Below, one piece after another: positions 35,720 to 44,448 of a DNA stretch of 58,071 nucleotides (within the stretch, counting starts at the first letter, position 1; each line of letters begins with the position of its first letter). The notes beneath the pieces are model-generated. The model saw nothing but the letters and a program-made list of their open reading frames with translations, did no database searches and was not told where the DNA came from. The stretch comes from CAYYMD01 sp964480425 (GTDB taxonomy: Bacteria; Planctomycetota; Phycisphaerae; SM23-33): positions 1-58,071 of the forward strand of contig CAYZPY010000002.1 in the NCBI GenBank assembly GCA_964480425.1. The letters run 5' to 3'. The translations under genes were made by a program, and so were the position numbers.

Positions 35720-37267
35720 ATGCTTCCGAACGCAAACGCCAAAAAACCGTCCGGCACATTCAAGTCCGGGGCGATTCTCTACATGTGCGTTTTAGCGGCC
35801 TTTGTAGTCCTTTACGGGCTGACCGCACAGCGTAGTGTGGCGTGGCAGGACAGCGGCATCTTCCAGTGGAGGATACTGAATTTCGACCTTGCCGGGCGGA
35901 TGGGGCTTGCCCTGGCGCATCCGCTGTTGATAGTCCTAGGCAAGGCGTTCAGTTGGTTTCCCGCCGGTGAGGTCACCTGGCGGATAAACATGGTCTCGGG
36001 CGTGGCGGGCGCATTTGCAACGGCCAACGTAGTGCTGCTCGTGCGCAGACTGACCGGTAAATCTCGCAAGGCCGTTGCCGCGGCGCTGATAGCCGGCGGA
36101 TTTTTCGCCCTGGCGCACACAACCTGGTGGCTGGCTACCATCTGCGAGAGCCAAATGGTTTACGCCGCAATCTTCACCCTCGAACTGCATCTGCTGGTTA
36201 ACCTGGTGCGGCGAAATCAGCTTCGCTGGGCGGCGCTGCTGGGATTCGCCAACGGACTGGCGTTGACGGCGCACAATCTGGCCTTTCTTGCCCTTCCGGC
36301 ATACGTGGTTCTGGCGGTGTGGATAAGCGCAAGACGCCGCCTGCCGCCAACGGCGGTGATATTCATGCTGTGCGGATGGGTCATCGGGGCCGGCGGATAC
36401 ATCGGGCTCATCGCGCACCGGGCGATGGATACTGGTTTGTCCCAGGCGGTCCACTCGGCGCTTTTCGGGGCGAGCTGGCAGGGAAACGTCACGGGATTTT
36501 CCCAACGCGCCGTGGTCATGGGCGCCGGATACATACTTTTTAACCTGCCGAACCTCGCCCTTCCGCTGGCGGTAATGGGAGCATGGAAGTTCAAAGAGCG
36601 ATTATCAGGCCGACTGGGATGGACGTTGATTTATCTGACGCTTGTTTATCTCCTTTTTGCCGTCCGCTACGCGGTTCCGGACCAGTTCATGTTCTTCGTT
36701 CCGTTTTACGTGATGGTCGCCGTCCTGGCCGGTTTAGGTATAGAAACGATGGTCTCAAGGGGACAATGGGTTGTGCTTTACCTGGCGGGGATGAGCGTCG
36801 TAGTTGCGCCGGCGCTTTATGCATCGGCGCCCGCCCTGTGTCGCTCGCTGGATATGCCGCTTCCCGGACGAAAAGACCTCCCCTTCCGCGACCCGCACAG
36901 ATACTGGCTGGTTCCGTGGAAATCCGGGGAGGATTCGGCGGGCAGGTTCGCCCGCGCGGCGCTTCGCCAGGCGCCGACAGGCGGGATAATCGTAGCCGAC
37001 GGCACGAGTTACTATCCCCTGAAGCTGACCCGTCGTCTGGAAGACTCACGCCGGCGCGCGCGCCTGCTGCTGTCCTCCCGGGCGTCACCCCGGAACGTCC
37101 CTCCCGGCACGCCGAACGTGTTTATCGTATCGGACTTGCCGTCTTATCATCCCGCATGGATGGACGAACACGCCGATTATCTAAAACCAAACAAAGATGC
37201 CGCCCTCTTCCGCGTGGTCTGGCGAAACGACCAAGCCGCCAAACCACACGACACGGATGAAAATTAG
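35720..37267 (+). CDS. DUF2723-like multi-pass membrane protein, putative glycosyltransferase
   Basis: 515 residues with roughly ten hydrophobic helices and an extracytoplasmic C-terminal domain. The first loop has the acidic motif QRSVAWQDSGIFQWRILNFD, and a conserved HPLLIVLGKAFSWFP follows. These are typical of DUF2723/GT-C-fold proteins related to protein O-mannosyltransferases, where the aspartate in the first loop is catalytic in the superfamily. The soluble tail (from about residue 385) includes RDPHRYWLVPWKSGEDSAGR and SYYPLKLTRRLED. No Shine-Dalgarno site is clear before the ATG. It is transcribed divergently from the UbiA-type gene, 77 bases apart, and may share its promoter region. 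It probably uses a polyprenyl-linked sugar; acceptor unknown. Confidence 0.75.
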   Translation: MLPNANAKKPSGTFKSGAILYMCVLAAFVVLYGLTAQRSVAWQDSGIFQWRILNFDLAGRMGLALAHPLLIVLGKAFSWFPAGEVTWRINMVSGVAGAFATANVVLLVRRLTGKSRKAVAAALIAGGFFALAHTTWWLATICESQMVYAAIFTLELHLLVNLVRRNQLRWAALLGFANGLALTAHNLAFLALPAYVVLAVWISARRRLPPTAVIFMLCGWVIGAGGYIGLIAHRAMDTGLSQAVHSALFGASWQGNVTGFSQRAVVMGAGYILFNLPNLALPLAVMGAWKFKERLSGRLGWTLIYLTLVYLLFAVRYAVPDQFMFFVPFYVMVAVLAGLGIETMVSRGQWVVLYLAGMSVVVAPALYASAPALCRSLDMPLPGRKDLPFRDPHRYWLVPWKSGEDSAGRFARAALRQAPTGGIIVADGTSYYPLKLTRRLEDSRRRARLLLSSRASPRNVPPGTPNVFIVSDLPSYHPAWMDEHADYLKPNKDAALFRVVWRNDQAAKPHDTDEN

Positions 37268-37441
37268 TTTACAGGCAGGGGGAATCCGTTCACGTCATTG
37301 CTCCCGTGCAAGTCGCCACGGGCCCTAAAAGGCCGAACATTCAATGGCCGCAGAAGGCAAAAGGCATTATAATACAATCGTGTAGTTCGTAAAAAGGAGG
37401 GAGTTATTAAGGGTGATTTCGATCGCCCCGGAGAAGAGGAC

Positions 37442-39604
37442 GTGACTGGTATCAGGTCATATATCCACATTTGCCTTGGTTTTATGGCACTGGCGGCGGT
37501 CCAGGCACGTGCGGATAGAAACATTTCCGCCGAGGCATACCGTGACCGGCTGGAGGGAATGTGGACCGGACAGCTGATCGGCAACTACGCCGGACGGCAG
37601 GTCGAGGGTCTCACGACGGTGGAATGGGAAGGCCCCGATCCCGTCAACAAGCCCGTCACCGAATACAACGTGCAGTGGAACGCCATACTCCAGGGGCAAT
37701 ATTACAACAAGAACGGGGAGCTTCTCGGCGACACTTCCCGCTGGAACGGCGACGACGACACCTGCCTGGAGTTCCTCTACTGCCACAGTCTGCAATCGCA
37801 GGCGTCGCTGAATACCGCCGAGCGAACGGATCTCTGGACGAACAACGTATCTTGCAGTGGCCTGTATATCGCAAACAAACAGGCATGGCGGCAGATAAAC
37901 GTCCACGGCCGAGACGCGGGTCAATCGGGATCCGTGCATTACAACATGCACGCCGGGTGGGCAATCGACTCCCAGATCACCACCGAATCACTCGGCGCAA
38001 TTGCGATCGGCACAAGACAGCGCGCCGCCGACCTGGCGGGCGATTTCGGCGGAATAACCAACAGCGGATACAGCCTCCATGCGGCACAATTTTACGCGAC
38101 AATGTATGCCCATGCGCCTTTTGCCGACAATGTCGAAACGCTTGTAGACAAGGGTCTGGAAGCAGTGCCCGCCGGAAGCTGGACGCGCGATATCATCACA
38201 GAGGCCAAACAACTATACCAGGACGACAAAGACGACGACGGGCAACTTAACGACTGGCTTAAAAGCCGAAATGAAATTATCGACTACGCCCACCAGCGCG
38301 GGCGGAATCGCGGCTGGATCGAATCGTCATCTAACACTGGTCTGACCACGCTGGCCATCCTTTACGGACAGGGCAACTTCAAGGAGACGGTGGAATACGG
38401 CGTTCGCGGCGGGCAGGATTCGGACTGTAATCCGGCCACGGGCGGCGGACTGGTCGGCATGATGAAGGGAAAAGACGCCGTGATTGCCGAGTTAACAGCG
38501 GCAGGGATGGACACCTCGGCGCTGCCCGCCAATTACCACCACAGCGACACGATTACGAATCTGCCAAAATCCCAGTGGACCATGTCAGAGGTCATGGATA
38601 TATTTCAGAATGCCGCCGAAACACAGATACTCTCGACTGGGGGCTCGATTACCGGCGCCGGGGCGGACAGGCAGTATCACCTTACGGATCACGGGACCGG
38701 TCACGATTTTCTCGACCCTCCGGACGTGTCGGACCCGTCAGGCCCGCGGGGACTGGTCGGGAACGTCCTGGAAGACTCCGGAGAGGTAAACGTCGTAGTT
38801 ACGCGAAACGGCATGGTCGTACCGGATAACGATTCTTATGACCGCAAGGACCAGTCAGGATTGATCGACGGCGTAAAGGACCTGCGTTACAACGGCGTGC
38901 TGCCGTTCGACACGTACGACGGTTCGACCTCGGGGCGAACGGACGGTTACGAATTATATTTCGATCGGGAGGTATGCTTTGGAAAGGTGATTCTCCACGA
39001 GGGCGACATACGCTTCAACGGCATAAACAGCGACCCGCACGACAGCGAACCAAAAGGCGGTTACTTCACGGACCTGGCGGTGGAAGTATTCGCTGGCGGT
39101 CAATGGACCGAAGTGCGGAACCTTTCCCTTAGCGAGAGTCTCGATACTTTCGTTTATTTCCAGTCGATCGAATTGACCTTTGACCCCATCAACGGGGAGG
39201 CGATCAGGGTAACGGGTCCGGCCGGGGGAGTAAAACCTTATACCTCCCTGAGTGAACTGGAGGTTTTTTGTCCTACGGGGCCCGGCGACGTCAACAAAGA
39301 CGGCACCGTGGACACGGAGGACCTTGCCGTGCTGTTGCAGAATTTCGATACGGCCCAGGAGGGCTGGGAATACGGCGACCTGGTGGACAACGATTTTGTA
39401 GACTGTGAGGATCTGGCTTCCCTGCTCCAGAACTGGGGCGCCTCGTACCAATGCGCCTGGGGGGACTGTTCGGTTCAGGCGCCCGAACCGTCCTGTGGAG
39501 CGATTATTCTTATCGGAATTACGGCCTCTCTAAAACGCCGCAGTTGGAAGGTCCGCCGAACCAGTCCGGGCGCAGCCAAGATGCTTCACGAACGCCGGGG
39601 ATAG
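37442..39604 (+). CDS. Secreted ADP-ribosylglycohydrolase-family protein with dockerin-like repeat and PEP-CTERM tail
   Basis: 720 residues from a GTG with GGAG 8 bases upstream. A signal peptide (HICLGFMALAAVQARA) is followed by an ADP-ribosylglycohydrolase (DraG-like) domain: GMWTGQLIGNYAGRQVEG, the metal-site motif WNGDDDTCLEF (about residue 103) and the second motif GGQDSDCNPATGGGLVGMMKG-like stretch (about 323), with the aspartates expected to bind two magnesium ions. A discoidin-like beta domain follows (LAVEVFAGGQWTEVRNLSL, YTSLSELEVF, about 430-605), then a dockerin-like calcium repeat pair (GDVNKDGTVDTEDLAVLLQN to DLASLLQNWG, about 613-666), and a short PEP-CTERM tail (APEPSCGAIILIGITASLKR). 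DraG enzymes are normally cytoplasmic, so export is unusual. Its substrate could be another ribosyl or glycosyl linkage. Probably processed by the exosortase at 52016-53011. Confidence 0.85.
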   Translation: MTGIRSYIHICLGFMALAAVQARADRNISAEAYRDRLEGMWTGQLIGNYAGRQVEGLTTVEWEGPDPVNKPVTEYNVQWNAILQGQYYNKNGELLGDTSRWNGDDDTCLEFLYCHSLQSQASLNTAERTDLWTNNVSCSGLYIANKQAWRQINVHGRDAGQSGSVHYNMHAGWAIDSQITTESLGAIAIGTRQRAADLAGDFGGITNSGYSLHAAQFYATMYAHAPFADNVETLVDKGLEAVPAGSWTRDIITEAKQLYQDDKDDDGQLNDWLKSRNEIIDYAHQRGRNRGWIESSSNTGLTTLAILYGQGNFKETVEYGVRGGQDSDCNPATGGGLVGMMKGKDAVIAELTAAGMDTSALPANYHHSDTITNLPKSQWTMSEVMDIFQNAAETQILSTGGSITGAGADRQYHLTDHGTGHDFLDPPDVSDPSGPRGLVGNVLEDSGEVNVVVTRNGMVVPDNDSYDRKDQSGLIDGVKDLRYNGVLPFDTYDGSTSGRTDGYELYFDREVCFGKVILHEGDIRFNGINSDPHDSEPKGGYFTDLAVEVFAGGQWTEVRNLSLSESLDTFVYFQSIELTFDPINGEAIRVTGPAGGVKPYTSLSELEVFCPTGPGDVNKDGTVDTEDLAVLLQNFDTAQEGWEYGDLVDNDFVDCEDLASLLQNWGASYQCAWGDCSVQAPEPSCGAIILIGITASLKRRSWKVRRTSPGAAKMLHERRG
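39281..39392 (+). repeat. 112-base dockerin module, copy A (inverted relative to copy B)
   Basis: This stretch matches the reverse complement of 41141-41252 at 111 of 112 positions; the one difference (A/G) changes Lys to Glu. The similarity drops abruptly on both sides. It encodes the first calcium loop and the linker of the dockerin-like domain. Confidence 0.95.
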
Positions 39605-39674
39605 CCGGGATTGTAATTATTGCCCGATCGCGATGCGGACGATACACTAATATGCCGACCGGCGAGTATCCATT

Positions 39675-40940
39675 ATGGAAGCCAAGTACAGTTTTATCGA
39701 CATACTGGGCGACAAGTGGTGGATAGCGGTAGTCGCGATGGGCGCGGCGCTTGTTATTACGCCGATTGTCCGCCTGTTCGCCTATCGCATGGGACTGGTT
39801 GACAGGCCTGACGATACGCTCAAACCGCACGGTAGGCCCGTAGCGTATCTCGGCGGACTGGCAATGTGCGCCGCTTATCTTACGGGTATTGTCGGATACA
39901 TCTTCGTGATGCCGCAGGCGGCGGTTCACTGGGCGATGCTTAAGGAACACCTGTCCGGCGGACAGTATTCGGCATTGCTTCGCAACCCGATGTGGAATCT
40001 CCTGGCCATTGCAATTGGGGGATTGATAATCACGCTGGTGGGCCAGGCGGACGATTTGCGAAACATTTCACCCCGCAAGAAGGTTTTGGGACAAATCACC
40101 GCAGCTGCGGTACTGCTGGCCGGAGGAGTGGGGGATCGCATGGCCGTGGTCATATTCTCATTTATAGCCGGGTCAATCAAAATATTGCACGGTTCGCCGC
40201 CCGAATGGATCAGTTCGCCTTCACCATGGCTGGTAGCGCCGCTTAGCACATTGATTATGATTGTGCTGGTTATAGCCACCTGCAATGCCACGAACCTGCT
40301 GGACGGTCTGGACGGGCTTTGCGGCGGGGTTACGGGGATCATCGCCATCGGTTTTCTGGCGATTGCGGTGTGGCTGGCGATGTGGGGACACGAAGGACAC
40401 GAAAGCTACGACGCCCTGCGGGTGGGCATATCGCTGGCGATGGTCGGGGCGGTGCTGGGATTCCTGCCTTATAACATACCCCCTGCCAGCATATTCATGG
40501 GCGACGCCGGCAGCATGCTGCTTGGATTCTTCGTGGCGGCGATGATGGCGTTTTTCTGCCAGGAGGGAAATGCGCGATGGTTCCTGGCATCGTGCGCTAT
40601 ATTTGCGCTTCCCATTCTCGATACTGCCCTTGCGGTGGTCAGGCGAATCCGCGCCGGTCGAAACATTTTCGCCGGCGACCGCAGCCACCTGTACGACCAA
40701 CTGGTTGATCGCGGTAAGACTGTAAACCAGGTGGTGGTGCTTTTTTACATACTGGCGGCGCTGGCGGCGGGATTGGGGGTTTTGATGGCCATCTTCGTAA
40801 AATTGCGATACGCGGTATTCGTCTACGTGCTGCTGTTCGCGGGTGCGTGGGTGGTCTTCTACCTCAAGGGCATGATCAATCCCCCCTCCGGCGACGAAAC
40901 CGTCGCCGACAATGAGTCCGGCCGACAGCACTCGCGGTAA
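39675..40940 (+). CDS. WecA/MraY-family phosphosugar-polyprenyl transferase
   Basis: Polytopic enzyme that moves a HexNAc-1-phosphate from UDP-sugar to undecaprenyl phosphate, the first step of envelope glycan assembly. The 421 residues hold about 10-11 helices and the family motifs: RPVAYLGGLAMC, the aspartate pair in GQADDLRNISPRKKVLGQ, CNATNLLDGLDGLCGGVTGI, SIFMGDAGSMLLGFF and the cytoplasmic loop FAGDRSHLYDQLVDRG, which corresponds to the H-I-P-F-x-G-D-R-S-H motif of WecA-like members. The C-terminus is short and polar. No strong ribosome binding site is seen ahead of the ATG. It is probably the initiating transferase for the exopolysaccharide made with the Wza/Wzz proteins encoded at 44449-54803. 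Peptidoglycan MraY is less likely given the motif set and context. Confidence 0.92.
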   Translation: MEAKYSFIDILGDKWWIAVVAMGAALVITPIVRLFAYRMGLVDRPDDTLKPHGRPVAYLGGLAMCAAYLTGIVGYIFVMPQAAVHWAMLKEHLSGGQYSALLRNPMWNLLAIAIGGLIITLVGQADDLRNISPRKKVLGQITAAAVLLAGGVGDRMAVVIFSFIAGSIKILHGSPPEWISSPSPWLVAPLSTLIMIVLVIATCNATNLLDGLDGLCGGVTGIIAIGFLAIAVWLAMWGHEGHESYDALRVGISLAMVGAVLGFLPYNIPPASIFMGDAGSMLLGFFVAAMMAFFCQEGNARWFLASCAIFALPILDTALAVVRRIRAGRNIFAGDRSHLYDQLVDRGKTVNQVVVLFYILAALAAGLGVLMAIFVKLRYAVFVYVLLFAGAWVVFYLKGMINPPSGDETVADNESGRQHSR

Positions 40941-40964
40941 ATGCGGATTGCAGACGGCGGCCTT

Positions 40965-42146
40965 TTACTCGGGGCGCCGCCTTTTGCGAAAGATTACCGC
41001 ACACATCCCGACGGACACCAGGAAAACCGAAGCCGGTTCGGGGATCTGCACCGCAAACCGTTCGGGTTCCGCCTCGGCGCCGGTGCACGTCGCCCCCCAG
41101 TTCTGAAGCAGCGAGGCCAGATCATTGGTATCGACGAAGTCGTTGTCCACCAGGTCGCCGTATTCCCAGCCCTCCTGGGCCGTATCGAAATTCTGCAACA
41201 GCACGGCAAGGTCCTCCGTGTCCACGGTGCCGTCTTCGTTGACGTCGCCGGGACAGTGCGGTCCGGTTCCGGCGATGGTGTCGGATATCTGGTCCGTATA
41301 GAGCGACAAATTCGCCATAAAAGTCGAATTCCCGTAGACCGAAGTAGTTATGCTGCCCGGCTTATTTGGCTGATTGTTCCACTGACGCACGCTGAGTATC
41401 ACACCGGCCAACTCCCACAGTTGCGAAGACGAATTATAAGTGAACACCCCGCCCCCGGAATCTAACGTCACGCCCTGCATGTCGCCATCGACGTCGTCGA
41501 AATCCGTGCGGAACATGTAATCCGGGGTAATAAAACCGTCAGGTTCGACCACGTTTTCGCCCCATAATTTGTCGCGCGCCGATAGGGTATCCCATCCGGT
41601 CTTTGTAATGTCGGCGTCCTCGAAATCCGTCTCGCTCCAGATCCAGTCGGTCGGGTCGGTGTCGATGTACCACGTTGTCTGCGCCGACTCCTGCACCCTG
41701 CCGACGGTAATCGTCGTCACGTCCGTATTGACCGGCGGAGTATTTTGCCTGATGGGCATAGCGTCGAGTCCTGTCTCGCCGTCGATCCTGAACAGCGTCA
41801 AATCGGCAAAGGTGTCGTCGGGATTCTTCAGGCGCACGGCGGTATCGCTCACCTCGGGGTACGTTACGCCGTCGAATAGTATGGACTGGCCCGACACGTC
41901 GTCGTAAACGTGATGCGCTGTAAGAACCCACCAGTTGCCCAGATACACGCCGGTTCCCGTGGACATCCTGCCCACGTTCGACCACCCCCTTCCGCCGATC
42001 GGTTCGGAGTCGCGACCTGTCGTGTCGGGAGTAATTACCATGGCGCCGGCCCGATGCGCCACTGTCGTGACAACCACCATGCAGCACAACAGGAACATAC
42101 TACAGAGCGATACACTCCTGCCATGGATGGAATTAACGCACAGCAT
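40965..42146 (-). CDS. Secreted S1-type (trypsin-like) serine peptidase with dockerin-like repeat and PEP-CTERM tail
   Basis: 393 residues from the ATG at 42146, chosen because GGAGG lies 10 bases upstream; an in-frame TTG at 42167 lies before that site. A signal peptide ends near AHRAGA. A chymotrypsin-fold domain follows with a plausible triad: the second His of WWVLTAHHV (about 79), the Asp in FADLTLFRID (about 112) and the Ser in TLDSGGGVF (about 228), close to the usual G-D-S-G-G. Next is a dockerin-like pair (GDVNEDGTVDTEDLAVLLQN to DLASLLQNWG, about 298-350), then a classical PEP-CTERM tail (IPEPASVFLVSVGMCAVIFR plus KRRR). Family and tail are clear; substrate and activity are inferred. 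It converges on the WecA-type gene 24 bases away. Confidence 0.85.
   Translation of the reverse strand: MLCVNSIHGRSVSLCSMFLLCCMVVVTTVAHRAGAMVITPDTTGRDSEPIGGRGWSNVGRMSTGTGVYLGNWWVLTAHHVYDDVSGQSILFDGVTYPEVSDTAVRLKNPDDTFADLTLFRIDGETGLDAMPIRQNTPPVNTDVTTITVGRVQESAQTTWYIDTDPTDWIWSETDFEDADITKTGWDTLSARDKLWGENVVEPDGFITPDYMFRTDFDDVDGDMQGVTLDSGGGVFTYNSSSQLWELAGVILSVRQWNNQPNKPGSITTSVYGNSTFMANLSLYTDQISDTIAGTGPHCPGDVNEDGTVDTEDLAVLLQNFDTAQEGWEYGDLVDNDFVDTNDLASLLQNWGATCTGAEAEPERFAVQIPEPASVFLVSVGMCAVIFRKRRRPE
41141..41252 (-). repeat. 112-base dockerin module, copy B
   Basis: Inverted counterpart of 39281-39392, with one mismatch in 112 bases. It lies within the peptidase gene. Confidence 0.95.
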
Positions 42147-42156
42147 CGATAAATCG

Positions 42157-42161
42157 CCTCC
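42157..42161 (-). promoter_or_regulatory. Ribosome binding site deciding the peptidase start
   Basis: A perfect GGAGG on the minus strand, 10 bases before the ATG at 42146. It supports that start over the TTG at 42167, which lies upstream of the site. Confidence 0.65.
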
Positions 42162-42303
42162 TGCCAAACGACTATGTTAAATTAGACATTTCTCCTTATA
42201 AGTAGTTTACACCAAAACGCGGATTTAGTCAACTGCGGTTTGGCAAATACCCACAGCCCTGCCTCGTCGGGTCGGTCCCAAACCGCCACGCCGCAGGGGG
42301 ATA

Positions 42304-43188
42304 TTACTCTGCCGATATCCGCCGCTCCTGCATCCGCCGTGCAAGTGTGGCGTCGCGGCGTTTTTTGGCCGAGGCGAGAAACTTCTCGATGCCCGGCGCG
42401 TCGCCCATCTCCAGCAGGTCGCGCAGGTGTATCAGCGACTCATCGAAATCGTCGATGGCGTCAATTATAAAGCGGCGGTTTGTCATAAGGATATCCCGCC
42501 ACATCTCCGGGTCGCCCCCGGCCAGTCTGGTCGCGTCGGCAAAGCCGCTGGCGGAGACGTCCAAGTCGCCTTTGTGCGGGAGCATCATCAAAAGCCCCGC
42601 CAGCACGTGCGGCAGATGCGAAACCCTGGCCATGACCCTGTCATGCGCCGTGGGGCTCATTCGCACGGTGTTCATGCGAAGTATACGCCAGAACGTTTCG
42701 ACCCTCTTCACCAGGCGGGCGGGAGTGTTTTTGGCGGGCGTCACGATGCACGTAGCCCCGTTGAAAAGGTCCGCGCGTGCGTATGACACGCCTTTCCGCT
42801 CGCTTCCGGCCATGGGGTGACTTCCCACAAACCCCCCCCCGGCACCCAGTATCTCACCAGCCAGGCGCACCACGGTGGACTTGGTCGAACCGACGTCGGT
42901 GACCACGGCGGATTTCTTCAAATGCGGCCTGATCGCCTCGAGATACTTACCAAACGCCCCCACGGGCGTGGCCAGTATCACCAGATCGCTTTCGCCTGCG
43001 GGGGCGACGGACTCCAGGTGAACACTGTCCGCCGCGCCGATTTTCATCGCCTCCCTTAGCGAGGAGCGCCTGCGCCCCACCCCGGCGATGCGAATGTCGG
43101 GATTGTGCGCCTTCAGCGCCAGTCCCGCCGAGCCACCTATAAGACCAACGCCTATTATCGTTACGTGCTTTATCCGCCATTGTGCCAT
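42304..43188 (-). CDS. tyrA: Prephenate dehydrogenase
   Basis: NAD(P)-dependent oxidative decarboxylation of prephenate (or arogenate) in tyrosine synthesis. The 294 residues have the Rossmann motif VTIIGVGLIGGSAGLALK, the second-strand region AGVGRRRSSLREA, DLVILATPVGAFGKY, VVTDVGSTKSTVV and the substrate-site FVGSHPMAGSERKGVSYA. The helical C-terminal domain includes AHDRVMARVSHLPHVLAGLL. There is no chorismate mutase or ACT domain, so it is the simple monofunctional form. The Arg-Arg-Arg after the second strand may favour NADP, but this is not certain. It stands alone, divergent from accA (219 bases between their starts) and downstream of the peptidase gene start region. Confidence 0.95.
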   Translation of the reverse strand: MAQWRIKHVTIIGVGLIGGSAGLALKAHNPDIRIAGVGRRRSSLREAMKIGAADSVHLESVAPAGESDLVILATPVGAFGKYLEAIRPHLKKSAVVTDVGSTKSTVVRLAGEILGAGGGFVGSHPMAGSERKGVSYARADLFNGATCIVTPAKNTPARLVKRVETFWRILRMNTVRMSPTAHDRVMARVSHLPHVLAGLLMMLPHKGDLDVSASGFADATRLAGGDPEMWRDILMTNRRFIIDAIDDFDESLIHLRDLLEMGDAPGIEKFLASAKKRRDATLARRMQERRISAE

Positions 43189-43407
43189 GATAAGAATGAA
43201 ACTTATTCAATGCCACGCACATTGGCAAGTGTAACTTCCCGACCCCGCACGGTCCGGCGCGATGCTTCCCCGGGGCAAACGGCACGGTTGATGCTGCGAT
43301 TTTTCTTGCCTATTTGCGCGATGTTGTTAACCTGTGGACAGGATGCATTAAAATGAAGGGCGCTGCCGGGCGTCCTTTATTTTGATTTACGATACCGGCG
43401 CCGATTC

Positions 43408-44421
43408 ATGGCGAACAACTACAATAACACGGCTAACGGCATGCAGTTGCCGTTCGAGAGGCCCATATTTCACCTGGAACGGCAGATATCCGACCTCCAG
43501 CAGGCCCAGCGGGACAGCTCCAGGGACTACTCGGCGGAGATACAACAACTACGCGCGCAGTACATAGCCCTGTTAAAAAAGACCTACGACAATTTATCCG
43601 CCTGGGAGACGGTGCAGGTGGCGCGTCATCCGGCCCGTCCGCTGGGCGGGGATTACATCGAGTACATAGTCAAGGATTTCATCGAACTTCACGGCGACAG
43701 GCGATATTCGAACGATCGGGCCATCAGATGCGGTCTGGGTCGGATAGGCGTGGGCGGCGAAAAGATAGTAATCATCGCCCAACACAAGGGCAAAGACACA
43801 AAAGAGAAGATTGAGTGCAACTTCGGATGCGCCCACCCGGAAGGTTACCGCAAGGCGCTTCGGGTGATGAAACTCGCCGAGAAGTTCCGACTTCCGGTGG
43901 TCGCCCTAATCGACACCCAGGGCGCGTATCCCGGCATCGGCTCTGAGGAGCGTGGCGTAGCAGAGGCCATCGCACGCAACCTGATGGAGATGAGCAGACT
44001 TAAAACGCCGATAATCTGCGCGGTGATCGGCGAGGGCGGTTCGGGCGGCGCGCTGGGCATCGGCGTGGGCGACACCGTTGCGATGATGCAGTATTCGTTC
44101 TATTCGGTCATTTCGCCCGAAGGGTGCGCCGCGATACTGTGGCGAATCGGCGAAAAGGCACCCGAGGCGGCGGACGCCCTGAAACTCACCGCCCGGCATC
44201 TCAAGGAGTTGGGCGTCGTCGACGAGATTATCCCCGAACCGCTCGGCGGCGCTCATCGCAACCCCACCGAGGCCGCCGGAAACCTCGAACGCTACATAGT
44301 GCGTCAGGTGCGTCGGGCAAAACTCCAGAATGTCGAAAAACTGCTCGCCGACAGATACAAAAGGTGGCGCAACCTCGGAAAGATCGCCCATCCGAATCCG
44401 CAACAGACCGGCAAAATGTAA
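43408..44421 (+). CDS. accA: Acetyl-CoA carboxylase carboxyltransferase subunit alpha
   Basis: Alpha subunit of the heterotetrameric carboxyltransferase that makes malonyl-CoA for fatty acid synthesis. The 337 residues have the helical N-terminus (LPFERPIFHLERQISDLQQA) and the crotonase-fold core: RPLGGDYIEYIVKDFIELHG, DRAIRCGLGRIG, QHKGKDTKEKIECNFGCAHP, LIDTQGAYPGIGSEERGVAE, ICAVIGEGGSGGALGIGVGD and YSVISPEGCAAILWR. The length is slightly above the usual 315-325. No accD is in the window. It ends 28 bases before the converging end of the BY-kinase gene, and no clear terminator is seen between them. Confidence 0.96.
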   Translation: MANNYNNTANGMQLPFERPIFHLERQISDLQQAQRDSSRDYSAEIQQLRAQYIALLKKTYDNLSAWETVQVARHPARPLGGDYIEYIVKDFIELHGDRRYSNDRAIRCGLGRIGVGGEKIVIIAQHKGKDTKEKIECNFGCAHPEGYRKALRVMKLAEKFRLPVVALIDTQGAYPGIGSEERGVAEAIARNLMEMSRLKTPIICAVIGEGGSGGALGIGVGDTVAMMQYSFYSVISPEGCAAILWRIGEKAPEAADALKLTARHLKELGVVDEIIPEPLGGAHRNPTEAAGNLERYIVRQVRRAKLQNVEKLLADRYKRWRNLGKIAHPNPQQTGKM

Positions 44422-44448
44422 TGTCGTTTCCGCCGGCGCCGCGTGGGA

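Noticed and set aside
39281..39440. Dockerin as a sign of a cellulosome
   Set aside because: No cohesin domains are visible, and dockerin-like repeats next to PEP-CTERM tails are common in planctomycete secreted proteins without cellulosomes.
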